A DNA stretch of 64,000 nt from Catelliglobosispora koreensis DSM 44566 (GTDB lineage: Bacteria; Actinomycetota; Actinomycetes; Mycobacteriales; Micromonosporaceae), in contig NZ_KB903252.1 in assembly GCF_000379685.1 (NCBI RefSeq), positions 62,206 to 126,205 of the forward strand. The letters run 5' to 3'. Shown piece after piece: positions 1 to 8,480 of the stretch. Both the position numbers and the translations under genes were made by a program. The notes under the pieces are model-generated. The model made no database searches. It was not told where the DNA came from and saw nothing but the letters and a program-made list of their open reading frames with translations. The stretch's first letter is position 1. Each line of letters begins with the position of its first letter.

Positions 1-1
1 C

Positions 2-76
2 CAGCAGCGGCAGCAATGGTTCAACCAGGGGTTCACGACCGGCGACCCGCGCCAGTGCAACACCTTCGGTTCGTAA
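2..76 (+). CDS. C-terminal end of a putative neutral zinc metallopeptidase (partial)
   Basis: An open frame enters from before the window and stops with TAA at 74-76. The 24 visible residues include WFNQGF and GDPRQCNTF, which match the conserved tail of the actinobacterial neutral zinc metallopeptidase family (PF04228, YpfJ-like), where a WF..G...GDP..CDTF ending is usual. The HExxH active site would lie upstream of the window. The next gene begins 34 bp downstream with its own -10 box, so this gene is probably a separate unit. The family assignment rests on the tail motif only. Confidence 0.6.
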   Translation, partial: QQRQQWFNQGFTTGDPRQCNTFGS

Positions 77-110
77 CACTTTTGCAATGTTCCTCACATA
101 ACGTGGGCCA

Positions 111-1691
111 ATGGCGGATCTCTTCGAGGACTACCGCCTTGGCCCGGGCTGGGATGAGATGTTCGCCGAGCCCGCCGTGCCTAGGCCCAGCTACGAGACC
201 CTTTACGCGACGCTTCAGGCACTGTCCAGTGCGGACTTAGGCCTGCGCTCAGAGGTGCTCCAGCGCGCCTTCCTGGATCAGGGCATCACGTTCGCCCTCA
301 AAGGTGTGGAACGGCCGTTCCCGCTCGACATCGTGCCGCGGGTCATCACCGCCGCCGAGTGGGCACATGTGGAAGCCGGTGTGGCGCAACGCATCCAGGC
401 CTTGGAGATGTTCCTCGCCGACGTTTACGGCCCGGCCACCGTGCTCAGTGACGGCATCGTGCCCAGGCGAGTCGTCGTGACCAGTGCCCACTTTCACCGG
501 GAGGCCGCGGGGATCAACCCGGCCAACGGCGTGCGCATCCACGTCGCTGGCGTCGACCTCATACGCGACGAGCAGGGAGCGTTCCGCGTCCTGGAAGACA
601 ACGTGCGCACGCCGTCAGGCGTCAGCTATGTCATCGAGAACCGCCGCGCGATCTCGCATGTGCTGCCGGAAGTGCTTGCCTCGACCCGGATCCGGCCGGT
701 GGACTCCTATCCCGCTCAGTTGCTTGCCGCGCTGCGGGCAGCCGCTCCAGCCGGGGTAAGCGATCCGACGGTCGTCGTGCTGACGCCGGGCGTGCACAAC
801 TCGGCCTACTTCGAGCACACGCTGCTGGCCCGCGAAATGGGCGTGGAACTCGTCGAAGGCCGCGACCTGCTGTGCGCGGCCAACGAGGTCTCGATGCGCA
901 CCACCGCCGGTGAGAAGCGGGTCGACGTCATCTACCGCCGCATCGACGACGACTTCCTCGATCCGGTCCACTTTAGAGCTGACTCAATGATCGGCGTCGC
1001 TGGCTTACTCAACGCCGCCCGCTGCGGCAAGGTCACCATCGCCAACGCGGTCGGCAACGGTGTGGCCGACGACAAGCTGCTCTACACCTATGTCCCCGAC
1101 CTGATCCGCTACTACCTGGCGCAGGAGCCGATCCTGCCCAACGTCACCGCCTACCGGCTCGAGGACAACCCTGATGTGCTCGAATACGCCTTGGGCCGCA
1201 TGGATTCGCTCGTGTTCAAACCGGTCGACGGATCGGGCGGGGCAGGCATCGTGATCGGGTCACGGGCCTCGGAAGAGGTACTGGAGAAGTTGCGAGCCCG
1301 GATAACCGTTGACCCACGCGGCTGGATCGCCCAGGAGGAAGTCGCCCTGTCGATGGTGCCGACGCTGATCGGCAACCGGCTGCGCGGCCGTCACGTCGAC
1401 CTGCGCCCGTTCGCCGTCAACGATGGCGTCGCTGTCAAAGTTCTGCCGGGCGGGTTGACCCGCGTCGCGCTGCCTGAAGGCGAACTGGTCGTCAACTCCA
1501 GCCAGGGTGGCGGTTCCAAGGACACCTGGGTGCTCGCCGAAGCGACCGACCCGTCCGAGCCCAGCCCACAACACCCGCGCGGGGCCGCGATTCCACAACC
1601 CAGAAAACCAGACCCTGGCCCTGGTACTGGAGAAGTCGTCGCCCAGCAACAACAACAGCAACAGCAGACCGTCGGGGAGGCGCCATGCTGA
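111..1691 (+). CDS. Circularly permuted ATP-grasp protein (DUF404/DUF407)
   Basis: This 526-residue protein belongs to the circularly permuted ATP-grasp type 2 family, predicted to ligate an amine to a carboxylate with ATP; its substrate is unknown. Family landmarks seen are GITFALKG.ERPFPLDIVPR near residue 60, FLADVYG near 105, GVDLIRDEQGAFRVLEDN near 150, YRRIDDDFLDP near 280 and VFKPVDGSGGAGI near 370. The last 50 residues are a Pro/Gln-rich tail ending in eight consecutive glutamines encoded by mixed CAA/CAG codons around 1644-1668, unlike the globular part. The ATG at 111 follows a TAACGT -10 box by 6 nt, so translation is probably leaderless. It overlaps the alpha-E gene by 7 bp. Together with the next two genes it forms a conserved bacterial triad predicted to make or attach a peptide-like product. 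Confidence 0.9.
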   Translation: MADLFEDYRLGPGWDEMFAEPAVPRPSYETLYATLQALSSADLGLRSEVLQRAFLDQGITFALKGVERPFPLDIVPRVITAAEWAHVEAGVAQRIQALEMFLADVYGPATVLSDGIVPRRVVVTSAHFHREAAGINPANGVRIHVAGVDLIRDEQGAFRVLEDNVRTPSGVSYVIENRRAISHVLPEVLASTRIRPVDSYPAQLLAALRAAAPAGVSDPTVVVLTPGVHNSAYFEHTLLAREMGVELVEGRDLLCAANEVSMRTTAGEKRVDVIYRRIDDDFLDPVHFRADSMIGVAGLLNAARCGKVTIANAVGNGVADDKLLYTYVPDLIRYYLAQEPILPNVTAYRLEDNPDVLEYALGRMDSLVFKPVDGSGGAGIVIGSRASEEVLEKLRARITVDPRGWIAQEEVALSMVPTLIGNRLRGRHVDLRPFAVNDGVAVKVLPGGLTRVALPEGELVVNSSQGGGSKDTWVLAEATDPSEPSPQHPRGAAIPQPRKPDPGPGTGEVVAQQQQQQQQTVGEAPC

Positions 1692-2617
1692 GCCGGATAG
1701 CCGAGTCGCTCTACTGGATCGGCCGTTACGCAGAACGCGCTGAGGGAACCGCGCGCATCCTCGATGTGCACGTCCACGGCATGCTTCAGGACCCGTGGGT
1801 CGATCAGGAAGAGGCGTGCCGTTCACTGCTCAAGGTGATGGGCGTGACGACCGATGCCACACAGGTCTCAACGCTGCAAGTGGTCAGCCTGCTCGGACTC
1901 GAGCAGGCCAGCCCGAGCTCGGTGGTCGGAGCGCTCGCGGCCGCACGCGAAAACGCCCGTGGCGCAAGGGAAACCATCTCGACGGAAATGTGGGAGTGTC
2001 TCAACGCGACTTGGCTCGGCCTGCCGGCCGCGCGCATTCGGATTGAGCAGCAAGGCATGCACGCGTTCTTCGGGTGGGTCAGGGAACGCTGCTCGCTGCT
2101 CAACGGGCTGACCGAGGCGACGATGAGCCGTGATGACGGGTGGCTGTTCCTCATGCTGGGCCGCAGCATCGAGCGGGCTGACATGACGGCACGGCTGTTG
2201 TCGACGCACGCTGACGCGGGCGGCAGCATCCAGTCGTGGCTTTCGCTGCTGCGCTCGTGCGGGGCTTGGGAGACGTTCCTGCGCACCTATCGCGGCGCTC
2301 TGACGGACCGTCATGCGGCTGAGTTTCTCTTACTGGACAGACTGTTTCCCCGGTCCGCGTTCGCGGCCCTCAGCGCCGCGGAGTCATGTTTGGACGAGCT
2401 GGAGCAGGCGACCGGCCCACGGGCCGGAGTCGCGACGGACGCTCACCGCATCATCGGGCGTGCCCGCACCGATCTGGAGTTCCGTGGTGTCGACGAACTG
2501 CTGTCGAATCTGAGCAGCGTGCTGTCCACAGTGGAGCGTGCGTGCTCACGCGCCAACACCGCCATCACCGGCCGCTACTTCCGGGCGACCGCCGCGGTGA
2601 CGTGGGCCGTCGCATGA
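1685..2617 (+). CDS. Alpha-E domain protein
   Basis: A 310-residue protein of the alpha-E family (PF04168), all-helical, found almost always with the circularly permuted ATP-grasp gene. The signature start MLSRIAESLYWIGRYAERAE is complete, and a second conserved block, LFLMLGRSIERADMTARLLS, lies near residue 155. No catalytic motif is known; it is presumed a partner or scaffold of the ATP-grasp enzyme. The ATG at 1685 has a GGGGAGG Shine-Dalgarno 5 nt upstream inside the previous gene. Its TGA overlaps the next gene's ATG as ATGA, so the three genes are translationally coupled. Confidence 0.92.
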   Translation: MLSRIAESLYWIGRYAERAEGTARILDVHVHGMLQDPWVDQEEACRSLLKVMGVTTDATQVSTLQVVSLLGLEQASPSSVVGALAAARENARGARETISTEMWECLNATWLGLPAARIRIEQQGMHAFFGWVRERCSLLNGLTEATMSRDDGWLFLMLGRSIERADMTARLLSTHADAGGSIQSWLSLLRSCGAWETFLRTYRGALTDRHAAEFLLLDRLFPRSAFAALSAAESCLDELEQATGPRAGVATDAHRIIGRARTDLEFRGVDELLSNLSSVLSTVERACSRANTAITGRYFRATAAVTWAVA

Positions 2618-3462
2618 ACCAGGGCTGGCGCATGCGCATCACTCACCGCACGTGGTTCCAATACGACGGCAAGGCCGCCACGTCCTACAACGAAGCACGG
2701 ATGTCGCCTCGTTCCGAGGGACGCCAGTCGGTGCTAGACGCGCGCGTGGAGATTCAGCCCGCGGCTTGGCTGTACAAGTACGAGGACTACTGGGGCAGTG
2801 TCGTCACCGCGTTTGACTTGCAGGAGGCGCACGAGTCGCTGACCGTGGTCGCGTCCGCTCTCGTGGAGACAATGCCCTCGGCACCGGTCACGCCGGACGG
2901 CCCGTCGTGGAACGATCTCGAAAACGAAGACAGGTGGCACGAATATCTGCTGCCGACCCCGCGCACAGCGCTCGACGAGGAACTGACCGCCCTGGCACTG
3001 GAAATCAAAGGCGCACACGACGGACCGCAAGCGGCGGCGCTAGCCGCGTGCGAGCTCGTCCAGTCCGAAGTGGAGTATCAGCCCGGCAGCACCGGTGTGC
3101 AGACCGACGCGGTGCACGCGTGGCGCCAGCGCAGCGGTGTCTGCCAGGACATCAGTCACCTTGTCGTGGGGTTGCTGCGCGGAATGGGTACGCCCGCGAA
3201 GTATGTCTCTGGGTATATGCACCCGCATCCCGACGGTCCCGTCGGCGAAGACGTGGCCGGGCAAAGCCATGCCTGGGTCGAGTGGTGGTCTGGCACCGGC
3301 TGGACCGGTTATGACCCCACGAATGGGGCCCCGATCCAGCCGCGCCATGTGGCCGTTGGCCGGGGGCGGGAATATGGCGATGTCCCGCCCCTCAAAGGGG
3401 TTTACTCCGGCCCACCGAGCGCGAACCAAGGCGTCGAGGTCCGGATAACGCGACTGCGCTAA
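2614..3462 (+). CDS. Transglutaminase-like cysteine protease family protein
   Basis: A 282-residue protein with an N-terminal beta-strand domain (MRITHRTWFQYDG) and a transglutaminase-like core. The visible catalytic parts are RSGVCQDISHL (Cys, around residue 175), GQSHAWVEWW (His, around 220) and TGYDPTNG (Asp, around 237), so the Cys-His-Asp triad is intact. In this neighbourhood the enzyme is thought to act as a peptidase or amidase on the product of the ATP-grasp enzyme (inference). I used ATG 2614 because it overlaps the alpha-E stop; ATG 2632 would give the family's more usual N-terminus MRITH and cannot be excluded. The gene converges on the next gene with a 4-bp overlap. Confidence 0.9.
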   Translation: MNQGWRMRITHRTWFQYDGKAATSYNEARMSPRSEGRQSVLDARVEIQPAAWLYKYEDYWGSVVTAFDLQEAHESLTVVASALVETMPSAPVTPDGPSWNDLENEDRWHEYLLPTPRTALDEELTALALEIKGAHDGPQAAALAACELVQSEVEYQPGSTGVQTDAVHAWRQRSGVCQDISHLVVGLLRGMGTPAKYVSGYMHPHPDGPVGEDVAGQSHAWVEWWSGTGWTGYDPTNGAPIQPRHVAVGRGREYGDVPPLKGVYSGPPSANQGVEVRITRLR

Positions 3463-4253
3463 AGGCTGCTGTCCACGCAGTAGTAGTCCGTGCCCGTGAC
3501 ACGTCCCTTGCGGGTGCGCTCTTCCATGTAGACATCGAGGTCGCCACAACCGTTTTCGGAGTTGGCTTCCGAAATCACCTTGCCGTCGTGGGTCTGTTCG
3601 CAGGCGACCCACTTCCAGCTGTCCGTGCCCGTGATGGCGACACAGCCGCCGACGCCGGACTTCGGCGCCCCGATCGCGACGGCGGCGATGACACCGACGA
3701 GCGCGAGGGGAACCCCCAGGCCAATCATGGTCGGGCGCAGGTAGACCGGCTTGCCCAGCGGCAGCGGCTGACCCGAGTTGGCGTCGGGCTGACGGGCCGG
3801 GAGCTTGGCCACCTTGCCGCGCTGGAACAGGTTGATGAGCAGCACGAACGGGGTGACGATGAACGATCCGTAGCCCCACCAGCCCTGCACGAGCGTGCGG
3901 CTGGTCATCGTGCGGAACGTGGAGATGCCACAGTCGCGGCAGAACGGTCCCTTTTGCTTGAGGAACTGCATCACGATGATGAGCCCACGGTGGCCACGGA
4001 ACGTCGCGTCGGCGGTCGGCCCGGCCCCACACATCACGCACGGTGGCGTCCCGTGCTGCGGCGCATATGCCTGCTGCGAATACGCCTGTTGTGGGTATGC
4101 CTGCTGGGGCTGAACCTGCTGCGGATACGCCTGCGGCGGCACGGGTTGTGCGGGAGCACCTGGCTGCGCAACGCCATACGGCTGCGGAGGAGCCGATTGC
4201 GTTGGGTCAGCAAACGGTGACGGGTAAGGGTTTTGAGGTGGTTGGACTGTCAC
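3459..4253 (-). CDS. LppU/SCO3897-like membrane protein with zinc-ribbon and Pro/Gln-rich N-terminus
   Basis: The 264-residue protein starts with a Pro/Gln/Tyr-rich, presumably disordered stretch with QQAYPQQAYSQQAY repeats. Next comes a zinc-ribbon-like part with two CxxC pairs (CVMCG and CRDCG), then two hydrophobic segments (GYGSFIVTPFVLLINLF and IGLGVPLALVGVIAAVAIG). The C-terminal extracytoplasmic domain has cysteines spaced as in the LppU/SCO3897 family (GCVAITGTDSWKWVAC, CGDLDVY, DYYCVD). Function is unknown. GTG 4253 was chosen because the frame further upstream runs back into the esterase gene; the esterase stop is 20 bp upstream, so the two are probably cotranscribed. Confidence 0.65.
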   Translation of the reverse strand: MTVQPPQNPYPSPFADPTQSAPPQPYGVAQPGAPAQPVPPQAYPQQVQPQQAYPQQAYSQQAYAPQHGTPPCVMCGAGPTADATFRGHRGLIIVMQFLKQKGPFCRDCGISTFRTMTSRTLVQGWWGYGSFIVTPFVLLINLFQRGKVAKLPARQPDANSGQPLPLGKPVYLRPTMIGLGVPLALVGVIAAVAIGAPKSGVGGCVAITGTDSWKWVACEQTHDGKVISEANSENGCGDLDVYMEERTRKGRVTGTDYYCVDSSL

Positions 4254-4273
4254 GCGGCGGGACTTTACAAGAA

Positions 4274-5062
4274 CTACTGATCTCGCGCATGCCGGGAAAA
4301 CCGTGCCCACAGCCACTCGGTGGCCCCGTCGGGCCATTCATGACCGCCACCATCGACGATGATCGTGGCAACCTCAACGTTTCCTGAACACTGCCAACGG
4401 TTCTGCGTGTACTTTCCGGACGGTGAGCTGACGCTCGCGCTCGGACATTGGGCCGTTCGGAGGAACGGGTCTAGCGATTCGTCCAGGGAACGGTAGTCCA
4501 CTTTGGTGACTCCGGCCGGTCCTACACCGCCCTCAATCGGCACATTGCGGTCGGCGGTGCCGTGGATCGCGAAAACGGGCGTCGGCTTAGCCTTGTCACA
4601 GTCGGCGATCCGCGCACCCGCGACCGGCCCGATCGCTGCCACGTCGTCAGGAAACGCACACGCCACGGCGTACGACATCATCGCCCCGTTCGACATGCCC
4701 GTCACATAAACCCGCCGGGCATCCACTAACCCGTCGCGAACCAGTCGCGTGATCTCGCCGTGCAGAAAAGCCGCGTCGTCGTGCTCCTGCGGTCCACAGC
4801 ACTCCGGTCCGGCGTTCCAGCTGCGGGACTTGCCGTTGGGGTAGGCGACCACGAAGCCGTGCTTGTCTGCGGCGGCGTCCCAGCCGTAGGCGCGCCGAGC
4901 TTGCGAGGCGCTGCCGAAGCCGCCGTGGAGCATCACGACCAGCGGCGCCGGTTTCACCACGGAAGAGGGGACGTAGACGATGGTTTCGTCAGAGCGCCCA
5001 TCGGAAGCCGCGGCGGAACACCCAGCGAGCACTAGGAGCAGCACGGCTAATGCGGCCTTCAT
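4274..5062 (-). CDS. Secreted lipoprotein esterase, PHB-depolymerase/feruloyl-esterase (LpqC) family
   Basis: This 262-residue alpha/beta hydrolase has a lipoprotein signal with lipobox LAGC (Cys15), so it should be anchored outside the membrane. The PLVVMLHGGFGSASQ oxyanion region, GMSNGAMMSY nucleophile elbow (Ser), and a late GGGHEWP histidine fit the esterase PHB-depolymerase family. Two more cysteines in GPECCGP are typical of the group. The ATG at 5062 overlaps the DUF1501 gene's stop as ATGA, so the genes are translationally coupled. The substrate is unknown; extracellular polyesters or esterified polysaccharides are likely for the family. Confidence 0.85.
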   Translation of the reverse strand: MKAALAVLLLVLAGCSAAASDGRSDETIVYVPSSVVKPAPLVVMLHGGFGSASQARRAYGWDAAADKHGFVVAYPNGKSRSWNAGPECCGPQEHDDAAFLHGEITRLVRDGLVDARRVYVTGMSNGAMMSYAVACAFPDDVAAIGPVAGARIADCDKAKPTPVFAIHGTADRNVPIEGGVGPAGVTKVDYRSLDESLDPFLRTAQCPSASVSSPSGKYTQNRWQCSGNVEVATIIVDGGGHEWPDGATEWLWARFSRHARDQ

Positions 5063-6279
5063 AGAACACCGGCCAAGCGGCCCTTCCACGGCCCGAGGAT
5101 CCGTGCCGCGTCGGCGGCCAGCACGCGTTCGAGCACCGTCGTGTAGACGTCGCGGAAATCGGTGGTGTACTTGAGATCCCCGTTATCCAGATCGGACAGA
5201 TTCGGTGGCTCGCCGTGGAGCCCACCAGTCACGCCGTCCCCCAGCAGGAACAGGCTAGATGCGGTCCCGTGGTCGGTGCCGTCGGAGGCGTTGGCTTTGA
5301 CCCGCCGCCCGAACTCCGAATAAACCAGCACCACCACGTCTTTGCCCTGCACCCGTTTCAGGAACGCGCCCAGAGCCTTGTCGAGGATGCCCAACAGCCC
5401 TTGGTGCGGTTGCTTCTCATCGGCGTGCGTATCGAAGCCGCCAAGGGACACCGAGAACACCCGTGTCGCTACCCGTGCCTCAATGCATTGCGCGACAAGG
5501 GAAAGCTGAGCGTCGAGCCCGGCTCCCCCACCCGTGCCCGTTGCCTGAGCCTCATCGTCGGGCGAAGGCGAGTCGTCGGCGGCTTCCGACACCGTTGTCA
5601 TGAGTTCGTCCACGCGCGCCAGATCAGCGAAGCACGCTGCGGCACGCGCTTGGAACGGTGATTCCCCGGACACCGAAGTCCCAAGAGCGGCAAGGGTTTC
5701 CCGCGTCACGCCGCGCGGCAGCTTGATTTCACCCGTGCCTACGACCGCTCCCGCGCTTGAGGCTCCCGCGAGCAGTGGTGGCAGCACCTTCTCGAACGAG
5801 ACCGCCATCCTCGGATCGCCGCCGACGGCGTCGAGCCACCGGCCTAGCCAGCCCGTGGGGCCCGGCCGCTCTGGTTCGGCCGTGTGCCAGATGTCCATCG
5901 ACTTGAAGTGACTGCGGTCGGGCTTGGGGTAGCCGATGCCACGGATGACGGCGAGCCGCCTCGTGCCGAACAATTCATGCAAGTTCTTCAGCGCTGGGTT
6001 CAGGCCCGTCGTGGCGTCAAGCTTGAGCACCTCCGGCTCGTCATAGGCCAGCTCCGGACGCGCGGAGTGATAAGCCTTGTCGGCGAAGGGAATCACCGTG
6101 TTCAGCCCGTCGTTGCCGCCATAGAGCGTGACGACCACCAGTGTCTTGGCTCCCGATGGCTTGTCGCCAGCGGTTTTCAGTACGTCTGACAGGGAAAGGG
6201 CGGTCGCCCCGGCCGCAAGCGCGCCAGCGCCCACGACCCCACTGCGGATCAGAAACTTACGTCGCGTCAAGGCATCCAT
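5059..6279 (-). CDS. DUF1501 family protein, Tat-exported
   Basis: A 406-residue protein with a twin-arginine signal (RRKFLIRSGVVGAGALAAG) followed by the DUF1501 fold, a sulfatase/alkaline-phosphatase-like domain of unknown activity. Recognisable blocks are LVVVTLYGGNDGLNTVIPF near residue 47, RSHFKSMDIWHTAEP near 120, SLGGFDTHADEKQ.HQGLL near 280 and VVLVYSEFGRRVKANASDGTDHG near 320, with the family's metal-ligand-like His/Asp residues present. A GAGGAGG Shine-Dalgarno lies 5 nt before the ATG. It sits 10 bp after the DUF1800 gene, the pairing normally found for these two families. Confidence 0.92.
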   Translation of the reverse strand: MDALTRRKFLIRSGVVGAGALAAGATALSLSDVLKTAGDKPSGAKTLVVVTLYGGNDGLNTVIPFADKAYHSARPELAYDEPEVLKLDATTGLNPALKNLHELFGTRRLAVIRGIGYPKPDRSHFKSMDIWHTAEPERPGPTGWLGRWLDAVGGDPRMAVSFEKVLPPLLAGASSAGAVVGTGEIKLPRGVTRETLAALGTSVSGESPFQARAAACFADLARVDELMTTVSEAADDSPSPDDEAQATGTGGGAGLDAQLSLVAQCIEARVATRVFSVSLGGFDTHADEKQPHQGLLGILDKALGAFLKRVQGKDVVVLVYSEFGRRVKANASDGTDHGTASSLFLLGDGVTGGLHGEPPNLSDLDNGDLKYTTDFRDVYTTVLERVLAADAARILGPWKGRLAGVL

Positions 6280-6289
6280 CGCATCCTCC

Positions 6290-7537
6290 TCAGTGGACCG
6301 CGTATTCCGGGCTGGCCAAGGCCAGAGCGAGCCTGCGGCGCGGATCCTTCACGCCTTCGAGCAGTTTGCGAGTGCGGTCAGTCCAGGCGTCCACGCACAG
6401 CACGCGGGCGGCTTCGTCCGTATCGCTAGGGACGGTGACCGCCTTGGCCGCCAGCGCTTCGGCGACCCGCAGCCGGGTCTGCGCCGAAAACGTGGTGAGC
6501 CAAGCGTTGCCCGACGGCCACCCGGCCACACTCGGCGGGCGGAACGGCACCTGGTCCAAAGCGGTCAGTCCCTTGTAGAACGCCGACCGGTCGCCGGAGA
6601 TCCCGAGCTGGCGCACGGCACCCACAAGCCATTCCACCGGTTGCTTGACGAGCTGCCCCTGGGCTCGCCCGAATTCTTCGGAACGAAGCATCGCGGTCAT
6701 CATCGAAGCCACATCACCGGCAGCGCTCATGCTTTCCAGCACGCTCGATGGAATCGGTTCAGCCGAGCCGAACCGGAACCACAAACGGCTGGCCACAAAC
6801 TTGGGCGCGGCCGCTTGCGACACCAGGTGATCGGCCAGACTGTCCACATCGAACTTGGCGGTCCGGCCGAGGATCATCTTTTGCCCGTCGTCGAACTTAT
6901 TGGGTTCCAGTGAGGCGACTCCAGTCGTGCGGTCGATGGTCCAGCCCGTCAGCGCGCGGGCCGCTTCCTTGACGTCAGCCTCCGTGTAATTGCCGATGCC
7001 GAGGGTGAACAGCTCCATCAGCTCGCGCGCCAGATTCTCGTTGGGCGCCTTGCGCGTGTTGCGCTGACCATCGAGCCACAGAATCAGCGCGCTATCGCGC
7101 AGCATGGCCTTGACGAAATCGCCGAACGGGCCGTGCGCACGGGACCGGAAGATTTGTTGCTGCGCCAGCATGAGGTGTGCCGAGTTCACCTTCTGCACAC
7201 TGGTCGCCCAGTGCCCGTGCCAGAAGAACACGAGCTTTTCGGCGAGCTGCCGCTCCGCCGTGACCATCCGGTCCAGCCACCAGCCGGTGATCTGCTGCAC
7301 CTGCTCCCGGCGCGTCTTCTGAGCGGCCTGCCGCTCCTCGCGCGTCGACTGCCTCGTGAGCGCCGCGTAGGGGTCGGGCTCCAGCCGCGGATAGCTCAGA
7401 TTGTCCGGACTGGACGGTCGCACCAGCATCTGCAGCGTCGCTTCGAACCCACGCTGCTCCGCCGCGTCGACTTCTCGCATGGTGGGACCAAACGTGGCGC
7501 GCCGCAGCAAATGGGCGGCCTTTTCCCGTTCAGGCAT
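6290..7537 (-). CDS. DUF1800 family protein
   Basis: A 415-residue protein with the DUF1800 signatures HLLRRATFG near the N-terminus, LVFFWHGHWATS near residue 100, NENLARELMELFTLGIGNYTEADV near 170 and the following RALTGW. Function is unknown; DUF1800-DUF1501 pairs are thought to act together on extracellular material. The frame is open further upstream to 7873, but ATG 7537 gives the family's usual start and lies just below a 21-bp palindrome (7570-7590), so the longer N-terminus is rejected. It is the first gene of a four-gene minus-strand run with the DUF1501, esterase and LppU-like genes. Confidence 0.9.
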   Translation of the reverse strand: MPEREKAAHLLRRATFGPTMREVDAAEQRGFEATLQMLVRPSSPDNLSYPRLEPDPYAALTRQSTREERQAAQKTRREQVQQITGWWLDRMVTAERQLAEKLVFFWHGHWATSVQKVNSAHLMLAQQQIFRSRAHGPFGDFVKAMLRDSALILWLDGQRNTRKAPNENLARELMELFTLGIGNYTEADVKEAARALTGWTIDRTTGVASLEPNKFDDGQKMILGRTAKFDVDSLADHLVSQAAAPKFVASRLWFRFGSAEPIPSSVLESMSAAGDVASMMTAMLRSEEFGRAQGQLVKQPVEWLVGAVRQLGISGDRSAFYKGLTALDQVPFRPPSVAGWPSGNAWLTTFSAQTRLRVAEALAAKAVTVPSDTDEAARVLCVDAWTDRTRKLLEGVKDPRRRLALALASPEYAVH

Positions 7538-7569
7538 AAGCCGAACGCTAGTGGCGCGATGTAAGACGA

Positions 7570-7590
7570 ATGTTCGGTGTTCCCGAACAT
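7570..7590. promoter_or_regulatory. 21-bp palindrome upstream of the DUF1800 operon, candidate operator
   Basis: ATGTTCGG and CCGAACAT form perfect 8-bp arms around TGTTC. The palindrome ends 32 bp before the DUF1800 ATG and lies 80 bp before the divergent small gene at 7670. The GTTCGG element recurs at 7609-7614. The half-site order is opposite to the actinobacterial LexA box (GAAC-N4-GTTC). It is most simply read as a repressor or activator site; the regulator is not identifiable here. Confidence 0.5.
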
Positions 7591-7669
7591 GGCGTGAGCG
7601 TTTACAGTGTTCGGCGAGCGCAATGTCGGGCTTACGGAATGACACGTCACACCCTCCCGGAGCCTCGCC

Positions 7670-8128
7670 GTGCTTGCCATCACCGCTCTTCCCCGCCTCG
7701 TAGGCTGCGCTGACCTGCCGCTTTTCGCCCAGGCCGCGCCAGTGCCCGTGCTCGCCCGCCAACTGCCGGCGCTTCCCACGCAGTGGGCTGAAGTTCCGGG
7801 CACCCGCGTCGTGACTGACGCGCAGTGGTTCGCCGAGTTCCGGCATCCGTCCGGGAAAACCCTTCAGCTGCATTCGGTGTCAGGCTTGGGGTTTAGCCCA
7901 CTGCCGTCGATCGCCAGGATCAGGCTCAGGGGGTACTCAGTGAGGGTTTCGAAGTCAAACGAGGGTTATGAGGCCCGGTGGGAAACGGCGACCGCGGCCC
8001 ACCGGGTTTGGTGTTCAGGCAGTTTGGCGCAAGTCATGGACCTGCTCTATTCGCTTAGCTGGACGGAAACTCCCACGACAGCGTCACCGTCTCGGAACTT
8101 TCCGCAGACCCAGCTGAGCGGTACGTAG
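7670..8128 (+). CDS. Hypothetical protein
   Basis: A 152-residue frame starting at GTG 7670 with GGAG 8 nt upstream. I do not recognise a family. The middle (VVTDAQWFAEFRHPSGKTLQLHSV) and the part EGYEARWETATAAHRVWCSG with LAQVMDLLYSLSW look protein-like. The first 40 residues are Ala/Pro/Leu-rich and could be a weak signal. The last 74 bp overlap the convergent GNAT gene, and the final 15 residues look like read-through, so the true protein may be shorter or frameshifted. It is divergent from the DUF1800 operon. Confidence 0.35.
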   Translation: MLAITALPRLVGCADLPLFAQAAPVPVLARQLPALPTQWAEVPGTRVVTDAQWFAEFRHPSGKTLQLHSVSGLGFSPLPSIARIRLRGYSVRVSKSNEGYEARWETATAAHRVWCSGSLAQVMDLLYSLSWTETPTTASPSRNFPQTQLSGT

Positions 8129-8480
8129 CCAGCGCGACCTCGTTGTCCGGGTCGACGCCCACCCACATGCCATAGCAGCCGTTGTCCTTAGCGATCTGTG
8201 CCAGTGCGTTGGTCAGGGCACGGCCGATCCCGTTGCGGCGGTACTTCTCCCCTACCCCTAGCTCGTAGAGGAACATCTCGGTTCCTTTGTCGGGATGGGT
8301 CATTTCGACACCACTGATGAAGCCGGCTGGAGCATCGTCCACATAGGCTATGAGCAGGTGGTGCCCGTGGCTGGCCAGGAACGTGGCGGCCCACTCGTGG
8401 CGGGCGGGATTATCGAAATGCTCTTCCGCGGCGAGAATCTCGGCCGGATCTGTGGCCCGGCGGATATCGAAGGTCAGCAC
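8055..8480 (-). CDS. GNAT family N-acetyltransferase
   Basis: A 141-residue single-domain GNAT enzyme that should transfer an acyl group from acyl-CoA to an amine. The acyl-CoA-binding motif A is ELGVGEKYRRNGIGRALTNAL near residue 75, preceded by the beta strands LLIAYVDDAPAGFISG. The frame extends upstream to 8612, but the GTG at 8480 is preceded by GATAAT at 6 nt, a clear -10 box for a leaderless message, and it gives a normal-sized domain (VLTFDIRRATDPAE). It is divergent from the Eis homologue with only 41 bp between the starts. An AAC(3)-I-like aminoglycoside acetyltransferase is possible but not shown. Confidence 0.85.
   Translation of the reverse strand: MLTFDIRRATDPAEILAAEEHFDNPARHEWAATFLASHGHHLLIAYVDDAPAGFISGVEMTHPDKGTEMFLYELGVGEKYRRNGIGRALTNALAQIAKDNGCYGMWVGVDPDNEVALATYRSAGSAESSETVTLSWEFPSS

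Noticed and set aside
3040-4041. 333-codon minus-strand frame covering the transglutaminase and LppU-like genes
   Set aside because: Arg/Gly/Pro-rich shadow frame; the genes on the other frames carry clear family motifs.
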